Positions 63,872 through 64,000 of a stretch of 64,000 nt of DNA are shown piece after piece. This stretch comes from DASXKD01 sp963734725. GTDB taxonomy: Bacteria; Actinomycetota; Actinomycetes; Streptosporangiales; Streptosporangiaceae. Position 1 is the stretch's first letter. Every line of letters starts with the position of its first letter. Below the pieces are notes generated by a model, which ran no database searches, had not been told where the DNA came from, and worked only from the letters and a program-made list of their open reading frames with translations. The position numbers and the translations under genes were made by a program. The stretch lies in assembly GCA_963734725.1 (NCBI GenBank), contig CAVTIX010000023.1:1-64000 (forward strand), in the 5' to 3' direction.

Positions 63872-64000
63872 GCCGCCCCACGCACCCTGAGCACGCCCGC
63901 TGACCTCGGTCCGGGCCTGATCCGCGAGGTCGCTGCCGGGCGCGGCCTTCGGCTCGCGCCCGGGCTGGCCCGGGCCGTTGACCAGCGCTGCCGCCAGGCT
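63872..64000 (+). CDS. Possible start of another gene, cut by the window edge
   Basis: The frame from about 63872 stays open to the end and reads 'LSTPADLGPGLIREVAAGRG' then 'LRLAPGLARAVDQRCRQA'. This weakly resembles the N-terminus of an aromatic amino acid (histidine) ammonia-lyase, in which a similar helix-strand element opens the protein. No ATG, GTG or TTG with a ribosome site is visible, so the start and even the reality of the gene are uncertain. A histidine lyase would fit the hut genes in the region, but that is conjecture. Confidence 0.25.

Noticed and set aside
62049..63881. Long open frame of about 610 codons on the minus strand
   Set aside because: Antisense to the solute-binding lipoprotein, low-complexity composition, no recognisable domain.

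Overview
The window is very GC-rich DNA with dense GTG/ATG-started genes, many 4-bp ATGA/GTGA overlaps and strong AGGAGG ribosome sites. Its markers (a WhiB7-type regulator with an AT-hook, a DUF3017 gene beside mdh-icd, the complete GlgE/TreS/Mak/GlgB alpha-glucan pathway, a form II CO-dehydrogenase-like operon) point to a chromosomal segment of a soil Actinomycetota, perhaps of the Streptosporangiales type. The phylum is well supported; the order is only a guess. I saw no rRNA, tRNA, CRISPR array or prophage.

Layout. 0-5.5 kb: an APC amino-acid permease diverging from a saccharopine-dehydrogenase-like / aldehyde-dehydrogenase pair, then a PIG-L deacetylase. 5.5-7.8 kb: an IS1380-type transposase broken by two frameshifts, running into an orphan pstB that lacks a proper 5' end. 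8.0-12.8 kb: a coxS-coxL-coxM operon of the form II type (AYRGAGR motif, S-L-M order) closed by a CoxG protein that carries an RNA-polymerase alpha-CTD-like domain before its membrane anchor. 13-19 kb: YCII protein, kynureninase, whiB7 with a coupled upstream small gene, a CstR-like sensor with a visible operator, guaA, and a CNNM/CorC membrane protein. 19.4-24.4 kb: galT-galE-galK and an M20 amidohydrolase. 24.4-27.3 kb: mdh, icd, DUF3017 and an internally deleted citrate synthase. 27.5-31.8 kb: an FHA-HTH protein facing a membrane Ser/Thr kinase, a small unknown protein, and an enoyl-CoA hydratase. 31.8-42.1 kb: glgP diverging from glgE-treS-mak-glgB. 42.2-45.2 kb: NYN protein, sppA and a flavin reductase. 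45.2-46.1 kb: a large non-coding region holding DnaA-box-like sites and a 20-unit array of small hairpins. 46.2-54.5 kb: a histidine-utilisation region (hutU, an M20 hydrolase, hutF, hutI) interleaved with a LigB-type dioxygenase and a rhomboid protease. 54.7-63.9 kb: a decayed Fe-alcohol dehydrogenase, a 3-hydroxyisobutyrate-dehydrogenase-like enzyme, an enolase-superfamily enzyme and a Fae homologue, diverging from a dipeptide-type ABC transporter.

How the parts work together. GlgE, TreS, Mak and GlgB convert trehalose through maltose and maltose-1-phosphate to branched alpha-glucan, and divergent GlgP can degrade it. The gal genes form a Leloir pathway. HutU-HutI-HutF take urocanate to N-formylglutamate, and the M20 enzyme between hutU and hutF is the likely last step. 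The Fae/enolase/dehydrogenase block plus the ABC transporter looks like a catabolic island for an unknown organic acid or sugar acid that may release formaldehyde.

The strongest unusual signals are: the hairpin array at 45431-45935; the CoxG/alpha-CTD/TM fusion at 11738-12811; a four-copy intergenic repeat whose end supplies the ribosome binding site of galK, hutF and the M20 gene; a 28-bp purine-rich repeat that has also entered a reading frame; and a citrate synthase reduced by an in-frame internal deletion to about 80 codons with a good ribosome site.
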